A DNA stretch of 64,000 nt, taken from assembly GCF_964199755.1 (NCBI RefSeq), contig NC_133918.1:2825191-2889190 (forward strand). The letters run 5' to 3'. The stretch comes from Larus michahellis (Eukaryota; Chordata; Aves; Charadriiformes; Laridae). The position numbers were made by a program, and so were the translations under genes. The notes beneath the pieces are model-generated. The model saw nothing but the letters and a program-made list of their open reading frames with translations, searched no databases and was not told where the DNA came from. Numbering within the stretch: position 1 is the stretch's first letter; the number at the start of each line of letters is the position of its first letter. This document shows, piece after piece, positions 33,000-47,400 of this stretch.

Positions 33000-34390
33000 A
33001 AGGCGCATGCGCAGCCGCCCCTCTCTGGCCCGCAGCGGCCGGTAGGCTCTATGGTTGGGAGGACTGTTCCGCCGGGGCGGGACCACGTGGCCGCGCACCG
33101 AGGCCTACGGGGAGCGGGGACCGGCAGCGCCCGCCCCACCACGGCTCTGCCCGGCGGGACCGGCAGCACCCACCAGCCCCAGCGGGGAGGGAGCGGGGGA
33201 GAGGGGAAAAGTCCTCCCCGCCCGCTGCCGGTAACTCGGGTGGGAACCGACATGGGGCAGCGGAGGCGGTACGGCCACCGCGGGGCGGTGCCGGTGCAGG
33301 CGGCGGCGCCGCCGGGGTCAGAGCAGTAAGGGCCGCCGGTCGCACCAGAGCGGCAGGCGAGGCCGGGGTTTCAGCTCCCAGGGTGGGGAGGCGGTAGGGC
33401 AGAGCCCGGTGTCAGCCCGGGCACCACTGGGCCGGGCCCTGCCCTGTCCGCCCGGCCGCCCGGTCCCTCCCCATAGCCGCCGCCGGTGGTGCCCGGCCCC
33501 GCAGGGTCCCCGCGCTGCGCATGCGCCGGGCAGGAAAGCTGGTGGGGTGCTGCAGCGCCCCCTGCCGGTGGGGAGGAGCGCGGCGCCGCTCCCACAACCG
33601 GGACGGGTTTGGCCCCCGGAATGAGTTACCGGCAGGCGGGGTTTCCGCTGCCACCGGTTGAATTAGTAGCGCCAATAATGACTTTTGCTAGGCTGGAAGG
33701 GAACCTGATTAACATATTGGCCTGCCTAGGAAGCTAGCTAATTGCCTTTTTGTTTAATTAGCTCAGAGGGTTGTTGCCAAGGAGGGGAAAAAGCTGGAAA
33801 ACCCTCTCCCGGTGCAGCACTGCATCCCGACTGCTGGCTTTCCCCCGGGGATCCCAGCTGGGGAGGACCCCCCGGTGCTCTTCTGGAGCACCCAGACCCC
33901 GGGGGGAACGGCACCGGGTGGGGGCAGGGAATGTGTACCCACACAGGGAGCAAATTAAAAAATGCTTGGAGAGATTGTGTCCTCCCCAAGTGCCCATGGG
34001 GGGCACAACGTCTGAGCCGTGCAGGAGGGCTGCGGGATCTCAGGGATGCTATGGCCACCGGGCAGGTTGGCTTTGGCCAGGAGGTGCCATGGTGGGAGCG
34101 TGTCTGAGGGAACAGCAGGACCGGAGCGTGTCCGAGGGCACGGCATGGCAGAGGCCATCAAGGTGCAGGGTTGAGCAGCATCCCTCGGTAGCGGAAGACA
34201 TTGGAGGGTTTGGCAGCCCCGAGATCCAACAGGAAAATTTGCGATTTCCAAGTTCAAGTTCAAGCTGAGGCTGAGGAGGAGGAGGATGGTTGGGCCGATG
34301 TCCTTTCACTGTCTCTGATGAAGGCACAGACCCAAAAATGCTGGGTTTGGGGGTTCTCTGCAGAGTGTTTTCTCTTCAGAAAAGCCTACG
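33000..34390. other. CpG-rich intergenic region upstream of EEF2
   Basis: Very GC-rich to about 33640, then ordinary sequence. Open frames on both strands look like GC-bias artefacts. I see no gene. A divergent noncoding transcript from the EEF2 CpG island is possible but unsupported. Confidence 0.4.
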
Positions 34391-34392
34391 TA

Positions 34393-34990
34393 GAATCATA
34401 GAATCATTTTGGTTGGAAGGGACCTTCAAGATCACGGAGTCCAACTGTTAACCCAAGATTGACAAACCCACCACTACCCCACGTCCCTCAGCACCACATT
34501 TACCCGCCTTTTCAATACCTCCAGGGATGGCGACTCCACCACTGTCCTGGGCAGCCTGTCCCAATGCTTGATAACCCTTTCAGTGTAAAAATTTATCCTA
34601 ATATCCATCCTAAACCTCCCCTGGTCCAACTTGAGGCCGTTTCCTCTTGTCCCATCGCCTGTTCCTTGGGAGAAGAGCCCGACCCCCCCTGGCTGCCCCC
34701 TCCTTTCGGGGAGTTGCAGAGAGCGAGAAGGTCTCCCCTCAGCCTCCTCTTCTCCAGGCTGAACACCCCCAGCTCCCTCAGCCGCTCCTCACAAGTTCTC
34801 CAGACCCTTCTCCTTGTGCTCCAGACCCCTCACCAGCTCCGTTGCCCGTCTCTGGACTCGCTCCAGCACCTCAAGGTCTCTCCTGTGGTGAGGGGCCCAA
34901 AACCGGACATTTCCAGGTGGGGCCTCACCAGTGCGGAGAACAGGGGGACGATCCCTTCCCACCTGCTCTTCAAAGTCATCTCCCGGTGAA
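34393..34990 (-). mobile_element. CR1 LINE 3' fragment
   Basis: Read on the minus strand it ends in CCAACCAAAATGATTCTATG followed by ATTCTACG, a classic CR1 octamer tail. It contains the 3' UTR block CAGGCTGCCCAGGACAGTGG and a remnant of the reverse-transcriptase C-terminus ([19 protein letters not shown]). It lies 500 bases upstream of PIAS4. Confidence 0.9.
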
Positions 34991-35139
34991 ACCACAAGCG
35001 ATCGGATCCGCTTCATCCCCCATTTTCAGGACAAAACTCCTCAGGACCGGCGGCGGCGGGGCCTGGCCTGAGGCACCCACCTGCCGCCATTTTGGGGGCC
35101 CAAACCACAACAACCACACATCACTCCCGGTGTGGGGGG

Positions 35140-35486
35140 AATAGGGGACATTGCCGGCTGGCCGCCCGCTCGCCCTCAACCTCTTGTTCGTTGCGGGGGG
35201 GTCGCCTCCGGCCCCGCTCCGGCGGGGTACAGCCCTAAGGCTGCCCCTCACCCCGACCCCGGTTTTGAGGGCCGCTGTCCCTTTAAGACGCCCGGGAAGG
35301 CAAGGCGGGGCGGGGCCACTGCGCCTGCGCGGCCGGACGGCGGCCGGCGGGGAGCGGAGGGCGCGCGCGGATTGGGCCGCGCGCGCCGCCGGCGGCTCCT
35401 CCCCCTCCTCCCTCCGTGAGGGGGCGGGGTGCGTCACGTGACTCCGGCGGCGGCGGCTCCCGGCGCGGTGGACGCTGGAGGCCAAG
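35140..35486 (+). promoter_or_regulatory. PIAS4 CpG-island promoter
   Basis: CpG-dense region. GTCACGTGAC at 35433-35442 is a 10-bp palindrome identical to the CLEAR/USF-type E-box, 45 bases before ATG. The start codon sits in GCCAAGATGGCGGCGG (from 35481), a close match to the YY1 element. GC boxes occur at 35305-35330 and 35420-35430. No TATA is seen. Confidence 0.65.
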
Positions 35487-38400
35487 ATGGCGGCGGAGCT
35501 GGTGGAGGCGAAAGTGAGTGAGCTGTGTCGCCGTGCCCTCGCCCTGCCGGTGGGGCCCGGGACGTGTCGGGCAGAGACAGGCGGCTCCTGGCGGGGGGTA
35601 CCGCGGGCGGGCGGCGCGGTCCTCGCCCAGGCCGCGGCGGTGAGAGCCGGGGGGGGCGGCGCCCCGGGTCCGCCCCCCCCCTCACCCCCCCCCACATCCC
35701 TTTTACCTCAGGGGCTGCCCCGCCCCGGCCTCTGGGCCTGGCCGCGGCTCCCGCCGGACCCCGGGCCCGGCCCAGCCCGGCTCCCAGCCCCGGGGAGCCG
35801 CCCGCCCCCGGGCCTGCCGCTGGGCCTCCCCCGTAGTTAATTCCCGGTGATTAATTAGCGCAGGTGGCTTCTCCCCGCCGCCCGGCAGAGCTCCTTCCCC
35901 TGCTCCCTGGGCCCTTCGCCCCTTCCCTGCGGAGCCCCGGGCCGGTCGTGCCAGGCCGGCCCTTCGCGGCCTGCCCCGGGCTCTCTGGCCGGCTCGGGGC
36001 CGCGGCCGGCGGGGCGCGGAGTGGAGCTGTCCAGCCGGGCCCGGCGGGAGGAGGGCCCGCGAGCCATCGGGCCGGCTTTGCCCGTCTCGCCGCGGGTCGG
36101 GGGATGGTGGTCGGCCAGGGACTGCCCAGCGTTGGGGCAGAGCCCCCGGCTCCCCGTGGTGGGGAGGCTGGGGCGGCCTCTGCGGCTCCCCTGTGAGGTG
36201 AAATGTCTTCACAGCAACCGTGCCTGAAGTGGCGTTGTGATTCCAAGGTGTCTTGTGCACCCTGTTGGGGCTTTGGTGGCAGGGAAAGGGCCCCCACTTT
36301 GCTGTGGGATTCTCCTTTTCTCTCCGGGTCCCTGCTCACTGCCACCTCTCTGGGAGTTGGGGCGTCTCCATGTCCCGCTGCTGGCGCAGAGGAGCGGCTG
36401 GTGGCACTTGAGCGGCCTTCACCCATCAGTGTTATGGGGAGGCTGGTGCTGAGGGTGGTACTGACCAACGCCAACAGATAGAGAGTGTTTAGCGCCTGCA
36501 AGATCATCGGTGAGGATGTGGCTAGATGGTTGCAAAAATACGATTTGGAGAGGCTTGTTTTAGGAGGCACTGCTTTATTCCTGCTCTTGGGCCCTTCTTG
36601 GTGTTGGACTCCAGGGGAGGTGATATGCTTCCAAGGCATTGTGGTTGCCCCCATAGCAGGTGTTTGATGGGCTCCTTGCTGCTCATATGCAGGGCTTCCT
36701 CAGGGGGAGGAATAAACTTGAGTGTTAACAATCTCAGTAGTTAATGGTATCTCTTTACCGCTCATGCTTTTGTGCAGGTCCAAGCCTCAGTGATGGGTTT
36801 TCTTTGTCTGAAGCTTATTCTTCTATTACTGCTCAAATCCGGTCATATTTCTGGACCTTAAATCCTTCTAAATGTAAACTACAGAAGCTCAAACTCCACT
36901 TTACACACTAGCAGTCCCAAGTGACCGGTGGTGAAGAAGCAGTGAGTGCAGGAGTACCTGTCTCCTGTGGCTTCCCTGGTGCCACACTGTTGAAGTACTT
37001 ATACTGCCTTGACGTATTTATTGTTGAGGATAAATTACATGTTTGCAGAATGCCTCAGAGAGGACAGTACACTCTCCATTTTGGAGAAAACCGAGACATA
37101 GAAACCGGATTTCTCCAAGATCACACAGGTGGTACCTAGCAAAGCAGTGACATGAATCCAGATCTCTTGAATCCTGACTTTCTGGCAATTAAACATTGTT
37201 TCTTTCCTCTTTAAAGTTATCTGCCTTTTTGCTCCCATCAAAAGTATTTTGGGACATGTTACAACTGCTAAAAATTTTAACTACAGCCAGTGACATTTGT
37301 GTAACACCTTTTGGGCTTCCAGATTAAATGACAGATTTCATGAAAAAAGAGAAAATAAAATGGCATTTTCTCCATAGTCTAATTCCCACACGTGCAAAAG
37401 CATCTGTTAAATGGTTCTGGAGTTAGAAGTAGCTTTCTTAATTTAAAATAAATAAATAACTCCATAGTGTCTTATTCCAGGAAGTTACAAGACTACTGTT
37501 AACTTCCACAAAAATCTGACTTTTATGTTTTGTTTTTTTTTTTTAAATTATTATAATTTAATTCACAAACAAGAGTGGAGTATAGGTTGGAGAAAAGAGG
37601 GTGGGCACCCAACTCTGCTTCTGTTTGGTTTTGTGTTTTTTGATAATTTTTTTTACTGTGAGACAGCTGGGGTTTCTTCTTGAATGCCAGGGTTTTCCAC
37701 AAACCAGGAAGGATATCAAGTGAATACATGTGCATACCTGTCACGTATATTTTCAGGGCAGCTTGAATTTTAAAAAACATGACCTCGATAAGTTTGTCTT
37801 GCACATTCATAATGCTGCTTTGTCACAAGAAAGAACTGAAACATCAGTCTCACCAGCCTCTAGCAGTAGTTTTAACAGAAATAATTTCTAGTTCTTAGTC
37901 TGATGGAAAGTTGCCATACAGTGTAGCATGGTCTTTGAATCTGCTGACGGTTACAGGCCTTCTGAGTTTCCACAGCAGCAAGAGAGCAAATTTTTGAAGA
38001 TGAAGATAGTTGTTGTTTTTTTTTTTACTGTTTATCAGAACACTGAAATTGATAATACTGGTGCAACTGCAAAGGCAGCTGCTGGCTGTGATCATGGGGG
38101 AGAGCTTGGCAAAGCACCCAAATAGAGTTTGGAGGCATTGTTCTCATGGGAACGTGTTCTCTGCTTAATAGTCTTTTAATATTTTTCCTGTGGTCTAAAA
38201 TGCATGATATTTTTTTAAAGATCCTGTGTATGTAGGAAGGATTCTGGAGGGGTTTTTTTGCCCATGCAGATAATATACAGGTGCCCTGAAATACAGTGCG
38301 AAAGGATTGGCATCCCCAGTTCACTTAAATGTCACTTGCCTTCCAGTTCACATTGATTTTCTTTCTTTACTTCACTCTAATAACGTTTTAAATGAAGTTT

Positions 38401-41400
38401 TTGATGCAGCTCTCACCCAGAGGGGCCTGGGAAGTCTGGATGTTTCGAGGCTCGGTGCTAAAGGACTTGATGTGCTCTTTCATGTGTGGGGCCTGCTGGT
38501 TGAGATGTTTTCCTTTGTGGTCACACTTGCTTCCAGTCAAACTGTCTTGAGGATACTTAGCATTTATCACAAGTGACTTTTGAGTGATTTGATGACTATC
38601 GTGGTGTTTCTCCCATTTTGGTGATATTTCAATTGATGGTCTCCTCTGTATTTGCTTTGCTCAAACAAGCACTTAAGAAATGGGATGCTCATTAGGTGAA
38701 TAACAGCTCATTTGAACAGAAGGTTTGGTGTCTGTCTTATAAGGGATTTTTTAGTATTTTGCATTCCAGTTATAGAGTATAGTGCAAACTGACACTTTGC
38801 CTTTTTATAACTGTAAGAACGTTTTTAATTTTTTATCCCCTAGAACATGGTGATGAGTTTCCGAGTCTCAGATCTTCAGATGTTGCTGGGTTTTGTTGGC
38901 AGGAGTAAAAGCGGACTTAAACATGAACTAGTCACCAGAGCATTGCAATTGGTCCAATTTGACTGCAGCCCTGAAGTTTTCAAGAAAATTAAAGAGCTCT
39001 ATGAGACTCGCTATGCCAAGAAGAGCTCTGAAGTCGCGCAGCCTCAGCCGCAGCAGCACCGGTCTCCCGAGGCACTCTCCATACATTCATCGTACGACCG
39101 TGGGAGCACCGTTGCTCGGACTTCTATCTCCACTACTAATATTGACTATCCTGCGCTCTATGGGAAATACCTTAACGGACTGGGAAGGTTGCCACCCAAA
39201 GTTGCGAAGCCCGAAGTTCGGCTGGTAAAACTTCCCTTCTATACAACCCTGGATGAACTGTTGAAGCCAACAGAATTAGGTGAGTTTTGAAGATGCTGGT
39301 GTGTTTGTGATGGACTTGATCTGGGAGAGAAAAGTGAAACAGGTTTAAGTGTCAAAAAGGTGACAGTGTTTGCAAGGATCTGTAAAGTCGCGTGACAGAG
39401 GAGAGAGTGATTAATATGGTGGTGGATGCCTTTCTCTCCCCTCATACTTAGAGTTTAGAGAAGAATGTTTATATCGGGGTTTTTTTTCCCTTGCCTTAAA
39501 ACAGGAATGTGGTCGCTTTGAGATGTAATTTGAAAGCCCCTCTTGTTTGGCTGCAGCTTTCATAATGTTCCTTGGAAATGCTGCTGTGTTGCACGTTGCA
39601 GTCTTTTGCTATGAATCATAATCTGTCTTCTGTCTCCATAATTTGGCAGTATATTGATGAAGATCTTTCTGTGTTGGTGTCCCACCTGTGCATAGCAAGT
39701 ATGCTGGCATATTCTACATTAATGCTGTTTTTCAGTGCTTAAAATACAGACCTAAAGCCTCCTGTGGATGAAAGAGGGTCGTACACACATCAAACAGTAT
39801 TTCTGGTTCTCTTTTTTTGTGCTTGTCACTGTTATTTGTGTGCGATGCTGTGTGTTTTGAGGGGCAACTAGGAAGACTGGAAGAAGTGCTTTTTTCCCCA
39901 CGCTGGGGCTAGGAGTCTGATTTTTCATTATTTTAATTCTGAGAAACAGAGAGTATTGTCACGGATGTTAAATATAATGTTCTCATAGCAAAGGCTGTGT
40001 ATGCAGAGGAGAAATATCATTGCGGTCTGCTGAGCCTCGGTGTCTCAAAGTCAATGTGGTGGCATCAGGCTTCACTACTAAATGAACCTAGAACTTGTGA
40101 AGCTGGTCTGTCTTTGAAAAAGATGTTCCATGTGGATTGGAGGGGAAAAAAAAGACAGATGAAGATACAATTGTGCAAAAAAAAAAAAAAAGACTAAATT
40201 ATCAGACTGTATGTAATTTTCACCTTCATTTGGAGGCATTAAATATGTTAATGCTGTGACCATTAAAACAGTCAAGGGGTGACTGCCAGCGTAAAGCTAA
40301 AATATTTTAAATGTTTTTTGGGGAGTGGGTTAGTTCAGTCTTAAATGTGGGGTGGCATTTGTTAGTCAGGAATGCAAATGTAGTCTTTTGAAGGAAAACA
40401 AATTTTCAAGCAGTGGAAACATCCAGAGAGAGGAGAAGAGCCTGGATATACTTTGATTAACAGATTTTGTTAAAAGTTGACATTAAATTTTCTATATCAG
40501 ATCAGAACCGAGGTCTCATTAAATTTAGTATCTCATCTCTGTTAGCTGACACCTCCCTCGGGTCAGCTTGTTCCCTAAAGCATATTTGACTAATTTTTCT
40601 TCTTGATGAGTGTTTTCCGCTTAACAGCGGGGGATTGGTGGCGAGTAGCTGGGTATGAGCAGATGTTCAGTCTTCATGGTCCCAGTCAGCTGTGCAAAAC
40701 CTAGCGACATCTTCTAGACACTTGTTTTATTTTCCCAACCTGGTGACCTGCAACTGTAATTCCTTCTGCCTACACCGATGGGAATAAAGGAGCGTTTGTT
40801 TCTCTGTAAAACTGGTATTGTTTCACCACTGCACGGATATCAGCAGCTCTCCATTGCTACCTGGAACAGCCGGGTGCTGGAATAACTTCTGATGTTAGAA
40901 GTTATGCCCCTGTGGGGCTCTGCTTAGTGTGGAAGGACAATAAAACAAAGTACTCTGAGGAAAATGGAGTGGTTTTCCATATGGAAGTTGCACCAGTTCA
41001 TGCTTTGTTTCCCAGATTTCCCATTCCATGTAAACTTGTAGCGTGGAAGTACCCAAAGGAGATTTAAGATCTCGGATCCATATAGAAACAGGCTGCTGTT
41101 GTAGTACCCCATTTCCGTAGGCGACAAAAGAGGTATTTTAAGCATATAGCCATGGTGGGAGTAGGGGAAGCTTAATTTATATGTTCTGGACTTCAGTTGG
41201 AAGCATCTTTATTAATGAAAAGGCTCTCTTGCCTCTTTGAAATGATTGTTTTGAGGTCAAAGGTGAGGTGGGCGATGCCTACTTTGGTCTGTAGGCAAGT
41301 GGATTCCCTGAAGAACTATCAAATTACTGTTAGACTTGTAGTCAAAGGTGGCTTCAGCTAAAAGCAGATAGATTAGGTCCATTGCAGACCAGCTAATATC

Positions 41401-44400
41401 TCGTATTTGGTAACTGCGTGCACAATTTCAGTCAATTTAAGTATTGAGTTTAGCATCTGAGTTATCTACATGAGAACAGCTTCTGCTGCAGCTTTCTGGT
41501 TTGGTCGAAGGATGTCAACATGAAAGAATTCTTCTAATTTACTGAAATCTCTGCAATTCTCTTGGGTAGATAAGGCTTAAAATTAAGATTGATCAGATAC
41601 CTTTTTAGAGGGAATGAATACTAATATCTTTCCTGCATTGTATTTTAAGTAGCTAACAAGCAGAGTATTTATATGAGCTCTGTGGTTTCTGAGCACCTTG
41701 CCGATAAGCGTACTTATCCTCTGGCACCTTTTTGGGCAAAGGCAGTGTGAATATAGTTTTTGACAATAATGGTGGGCTGTGAAGATTTCTGAATGATTTT
41801 TTTGTTTTTCCAAATGTTTGTTGTGACAGCCCGTACTTGCTGTCGATATTGAGGCTTCTGGTCTTCTCCTGGAGACGCGCCAAAGGAGATCTTGTGGTGC
41901 AGCTGTGGGAGCAGAAGGCCATGTAGGCTGGGAGGTCCTGCCACTGTCAATGTAAACAGGATTTGTTTGGTTTTGTCCTTTTGATAATACCTGCCTTGCT
42001 GCAGTGGCATTGCTCTTCGGCCGCATGGGAGTAGTAAAGCTGCTGCTCCAGCCACCTCCTCTGAAGCCTGACTGCAGCCACTGTAAACAGGGCCACTGAT
42101 TTTGTGGCAAAGGCAACTGCCTTCCCCTGGCTGCAGAGCAAACGCCGCTGCGTTGGGCGATCTCCAAGGAATCCCAGCAAAAGCACGTGCTCAAACTGTT
42201 GCTATATCCACCTAAACAAACTGTGGTGTGCATTAAAATGAGGGCTTCCACCGCTTACAAAAATAAAAGATGTCATACAGTCAACTTGCCTTGTCTTCTC
42301 AGGCTCCCACAGGAACAAATGACCTTCAGTCTAGTCAGAGTAGTTCCAATAGCCAAGGAGGAAAAAAAACCCAACCCTATATATTGTATTGTGCCCTGAG
42401 GCGGGCTGTTCTGGAGGTGCAGGGATGTGAACGAGGACTCACAGCAGGCTCCTCAGCCCTTCAGAAGCCTCTCGCCCGCAGCTCATCCCTGGCTGATGTG
42501 CCCTTGGGATCTCCAGCCTTTGGGATCTCCAGCCACGGTGATGACAATATGGTCTCTCTTTCCTGGGGGTATATAATGCCTTTAGAGAGTTTGACTGAAA
42601 AAGTATAATAGTGAGGAATGCTATGTTTTTAAAAAAAAACAAAACAAAACAACCCTTGTTGCAGGGAAACCCTAAAACCTGAAATCAACGTAGTCCTTAT
42701 TTTGCATGGCATGGTCCAACCTGCTGGATCAAGAACTGCAGAACTGCTCAAAATAGGAATCTATTGCAATCACTTGGGCTAAATTCTTGAATGTGGTTTG
42801 CCAAGTCGTTTTGGGTTTTGGAAGTTTTATGTCTTGACTCATTCTGAGGATTGCTGATCGAGCTCAGTCTTCAAAATTGATTTCCTGCTATTGTCAACTG
42901 TTAAAATAAATTGATCCCAGCAGCCGTTTTACAAGGAGCCGAGTTGTGTACTGAGGCATCTATCCTGGAGAAAGGATGAAACTCAGTTATCTTAAAATAT
43001 TTACCTTTAAAAAACTGTAAATTTTTTTTCTGGCTGCTGAGCAAAGAAATGAGTAGCTGATTAGGTACCCTAAAAATGTATCTCCTGCAACATGACTTAT
43101 TTTGAAGGAGAACTGGGTCTTTACACAGGTCTGCATAAAGTCTTTGGGGCAATATTCTCTTGCACTTTTCTCCGAAGCATCCAGTTCTGATTGCTGTTGG
43201 CAACAAGGTATGCATGGACACATCCTGAGTATGTATCTTTTTCACTTTTGTTTTCCCTTCGGCTCATTTTTGTCCAGGTAACACTGGAGTGCTTTGTGTG
43301 ACTCTCCAGCAGCTTTCTGTGAGCACAGTTTAGCAGCACCCCTCGATTCTTGCACGGAGAAGGGTCTTTCACAGTAAGAAATAAAGAAAATGAGGAGCAC
43401 GTGCTGCTGCTGCTCATTTCTCTTACTCCACGCACAAAGAGGAGAGTTGTTAACTAAGTAGCATTTTTTATAAAAGAAGGGTGAGCTAATAATAAATGCA
43501 AAATAAGATACGAACAACTTCTCAGTTGTCCTAATCAGGTTTGCTTTGTCTTCGTGTAGGTCAATAATCAGGAGGACGGTGTGTCTAGAGACAGTTATTT
43601 AAGCAACAATATTAAAATGATTTGTTGTTCTTATCATTTATTTATCACTTTCTAAAAATAACAGTCCTTATGAAGTGCTTTACCTCTTGATTGTTGTTTT
43701 GGTCTAGAGACATTTGGATGGAAACTGGAATTAAGTTAAAAGTCCATAAAGATACCTTAATTTTATTTATTTTTTTCTGAAAGTCTTTTTTACATTTTTA
43801 AAGCTGAATTACAAAGGGAAGTATCTGTAGTTGGTAATCAAGTTTGTCGCTGTGTCTTCCAAAATCTTTGAGCTGCTGAGATTTTATCCTTCCTTCGTCT
43901 CCTCTTATTCATAGACAGTAAAGCACGCTTTTCTGCTTCTCGGATTCTGCTATCTTGGCTTTGAATAAACTCGCAATTGAAGTGCTGCAAAGGAAAAAAA
44001 AATCCAATTCTTGCTAAAAAGAAAAAAAAAAAAGCTGTTTTATCGCTTCCTGTTCTTTGTGTTTATCCTACGACTTTCACCAGCTCAGGGCCTTGACTTC
44101 AGTTGGAAATGTGTCCTGACAATAAAATTTAGTGTGTTGGAATTTAATAAAAGGTACTCAGCGGAAGTCGTAACATAAGTTTTCCACATCTCAAGCTTAA
44201 TTTTAGCCATGTTAAGTGCATTCGATCTTAAAATTGTGGATGGATAAAAGGCCAATTAATGCTGGGTTCTCAGTTAAGTGTTTCGGCAAGCGGAGTGCTG
44301 TAACACCCTGCCTATAAATGCACCCTCAAGGTCATGTGTTTGTAAATCATGTTGTGTCTCTTACAGCTGTTTTTTGTGATGCCTTTTTATTATCAAAACT

Positions 44401-47400
44401 GATCCTTGCTGTTGCTTCCTTTCTTTTCCAGAATTGGTCTGATCAGTCTGGTGGTTTCACGCTTTCATGTCATGCATAGATCTCTTCTTATGCTTGAGCT
44501 CTAGTCTCCAGACTCTGACGCCACTTATGGTTTGTTCTTGTGTGAACACATGACTGTTGGCTCATTGATTATTTGAGGGGAGGAAAAATAAAAAAAACAA
44601 ACCACCCAAGTCAAAATCCACTGTGTACTGTTAGCGTGCTAACTAGCAAAACAGGCAAGCAATAAATGAGCAAAGCTGTAATCAAGGGTAGATTTACCAA
44701 AATTAATGATGATTGGAGTTCTTGTACAGCTGTATGAGAGAAAACAAGACTTAGAAGTAAACATAGCTCAGAAGATAAAAAAATCACCTTGTGCTTAGCA
44801 ATGTAAGAAGAGCTAGTTATTATCAGTTTGATGATCAGTCTTTTTTTTTTTTTTTTTTTCCTCTTCAGTTCCACAGAGTAATGAGAAGCTTCAGGAAAGT
44901 CCGTGCATTTTTGCTTTAACACCAAGACAAGTGGAGTTGATCAGAAATTCCAAGTACGTCTCATTGTGTATTAACAGCGCAAGAAAATGTAGCTGTAGAA
45001 TTCCTCTGTGTTCCCTCTCTGTGGAAGCTTTTGTTCTCTGCAAGGAAACACAGTTTGTTTGAGGACATTAGCAGACAGGCTACTTCTCATGTAAAGCAAA
45101 TAGCTTTCGGGGAGGTGGGAGGTACAATTTTACATGTCGAAGTCCATAAATTTCACTTTTGCTCCTCTAATCTTGCCTTCGAATAGTACATTTGGGCAGG
45201 AAAAGCAGTATGAAATTGTCGATGACCTAAATTCTCTGTTGAGCTCGTGTTGTGACTATTTACAGATTTTTTTTTTTCTTTGTATCAAAAGTTCAAAAGC
45301 TATACATGTAACACTGTTTGCATCTGAAAGAAAGCTTCCTTGCTGTAAAGGATACTATAGTAACTGCATAAGAAAACATCTTGCACCGATTAGGATTTAC
45401 CCTGACCTCTGTCCTGACGCAATTTTTGATTCAAACAATGAAACGCTTAGGAGATGTGGGTGCAGGCATAAGGCTTCCTCTTTTGCTGACCCACTCCCTT
45501 GGTCCTTGCTGCCATGAAAGGACAATGATGCAGGAGAGGTCCTCCAAAACTAAGCATAAAACCTTTAAATATTTCTCTTTACGGTAAAATCGTACTGTGA
45601 TCGTAGAGTCGGAGAAAGATGATGTTTCTGGAATTACCCATTAGGTCAACAGAAGCGGTGCAGGGCAAGCTGTTTGAAGATTTAACAGAAAGGAAATGAT
45701 ATACCACGGAAGTCTTTAAGGGTGATAAAAGACTACACGTGTTGTAGCTGATTTTCGATGCTTTTTTCTCCATATATTCAAATTTATGAGAAAACTTGCC
45801 CTGTCAGTAACACAATGTAAATATGTCGTAGCAGGGGTTTCAATGAGAGTCTAGAATGGTCAATCAGCGCAGGTCCATCTTCTTCCACTGCCTGTGGGTA
45901 GCATCCAGCTGTGTTCCCCACATCTCAAACCGCTGCATCAGCTCCTGTCTGTCAGCTGAACCAAGGTTCCATCCCTTGTACTCCCAAAATAAAAATATTT
46001 ATACTAAAACACAGAATTGGAATGTGAAAGGCTTTCAGAGGCAAACCCAGAATAATTTTGGGGTCTTACCTAATGCCTTGGATCCTGTGCAGAAATTAGA
46101 GTATGTTTTGCACCTGTGTACAAAGACTCCTAATAAAATACCTTTGTTCTGTGATACCTTTCCTGATACCAGTTGAAATCCTGTTACAGATAGCACTACG
46201 GAAGTTTGCAATATTAACGGTTGTTCTGTTGGTGCCATAATACTTGGTTTGCATGAACAGCTTTAGCTGAATAATTGAACAAAGAGAGTCTTGAAAGAAG
46301 ATTGTCAGGTAGACCTGACCTTAAAACCTAGTTTTTGTAAATGCTTACGAATCAGCAAAAGGATGTCAGGCAAATTGATAGCTTTCACCCTTTACAGACT
46401 TGAAAACCCAGAGAAAGACTGTAGGATGGTGCACTAGGGGAAAAAAAATAAAATAAAAAACATAGGACCACTGATATTTGCAGGTGGAGTTGTTGAATTT
46501 AAATAAAATTGTGTAAAGTAATTCTTTAAAGATCTATTGGGAAAAAAAAAAAAGAACTAAAACTCTTGAGTCTGGCAAAAGTGATGGCTGGCTGATTTTG
46601 GTTCTTCTGGGGTTTTTCTGGGTTGTGGGCGTCTATTTTTTGTTTGTTTTATTTTTGTTGTTGTTGTGGTGTGGGGTTTTTTTTCATAATTAATCTGAAG
46701 CTTCTGTTTCTTCTTTAATTTACTAGGGAATTGCAACCCGGTGTGAAATCGGTTCAGGTTGTGCTAAGGTATGTTTGAGCATGGGGTTGACTTAACATCA
46801 GGTGCAGGACAGGAGAGGAGGGAATGCGCTACCAAAATGTATTAACTTTCAATGTGGTTTTCATAGCTACAAAGATAAATTAGATTCCATGGTTTGTTCA
46901 CATGCCTAACGCTGGCATCTTAAACTCTGCTTTCTAACCTCTTCCTACACGTACTGCCTGAGTTAGTGCTGCAGTAGAAAACAGCAGCGTGTTGGATTTT
47001 GCTGCCCAGGTATCGAGCCTGCATCCGATCTGGGAGAGCCAAGCGGAATTGGCTTTGCTTTGGCCAGACGAGGGAGCATGGGTTGGTGTGGTGATGGTTG
47101 GTTGCTGGTAGCTGTTGATGTGCAGAGGGCTTTGAACATGCAAACAGCGTGGGGATACTGAGAGATACATGTCGTTTCTTTACAGAATCTGTTACACAGA
47201 CACTAGTTCTCCTCAGGAGGATCAGTACCCTCCGAACATTGCAGTGAAAGTGAATCATAATTACTGCTCGGTGCCGGTAAGTCAGCTCAGCCAGGAGGTC
47301 TGACATTGCAACTTTGGAAGTACTTGTGTAATTTAGAAAGAAATTGTTTTCCTGATGAATGCAGACAAGAAGCCAGAGTATAAAAGTACCCTGCTTAGTT

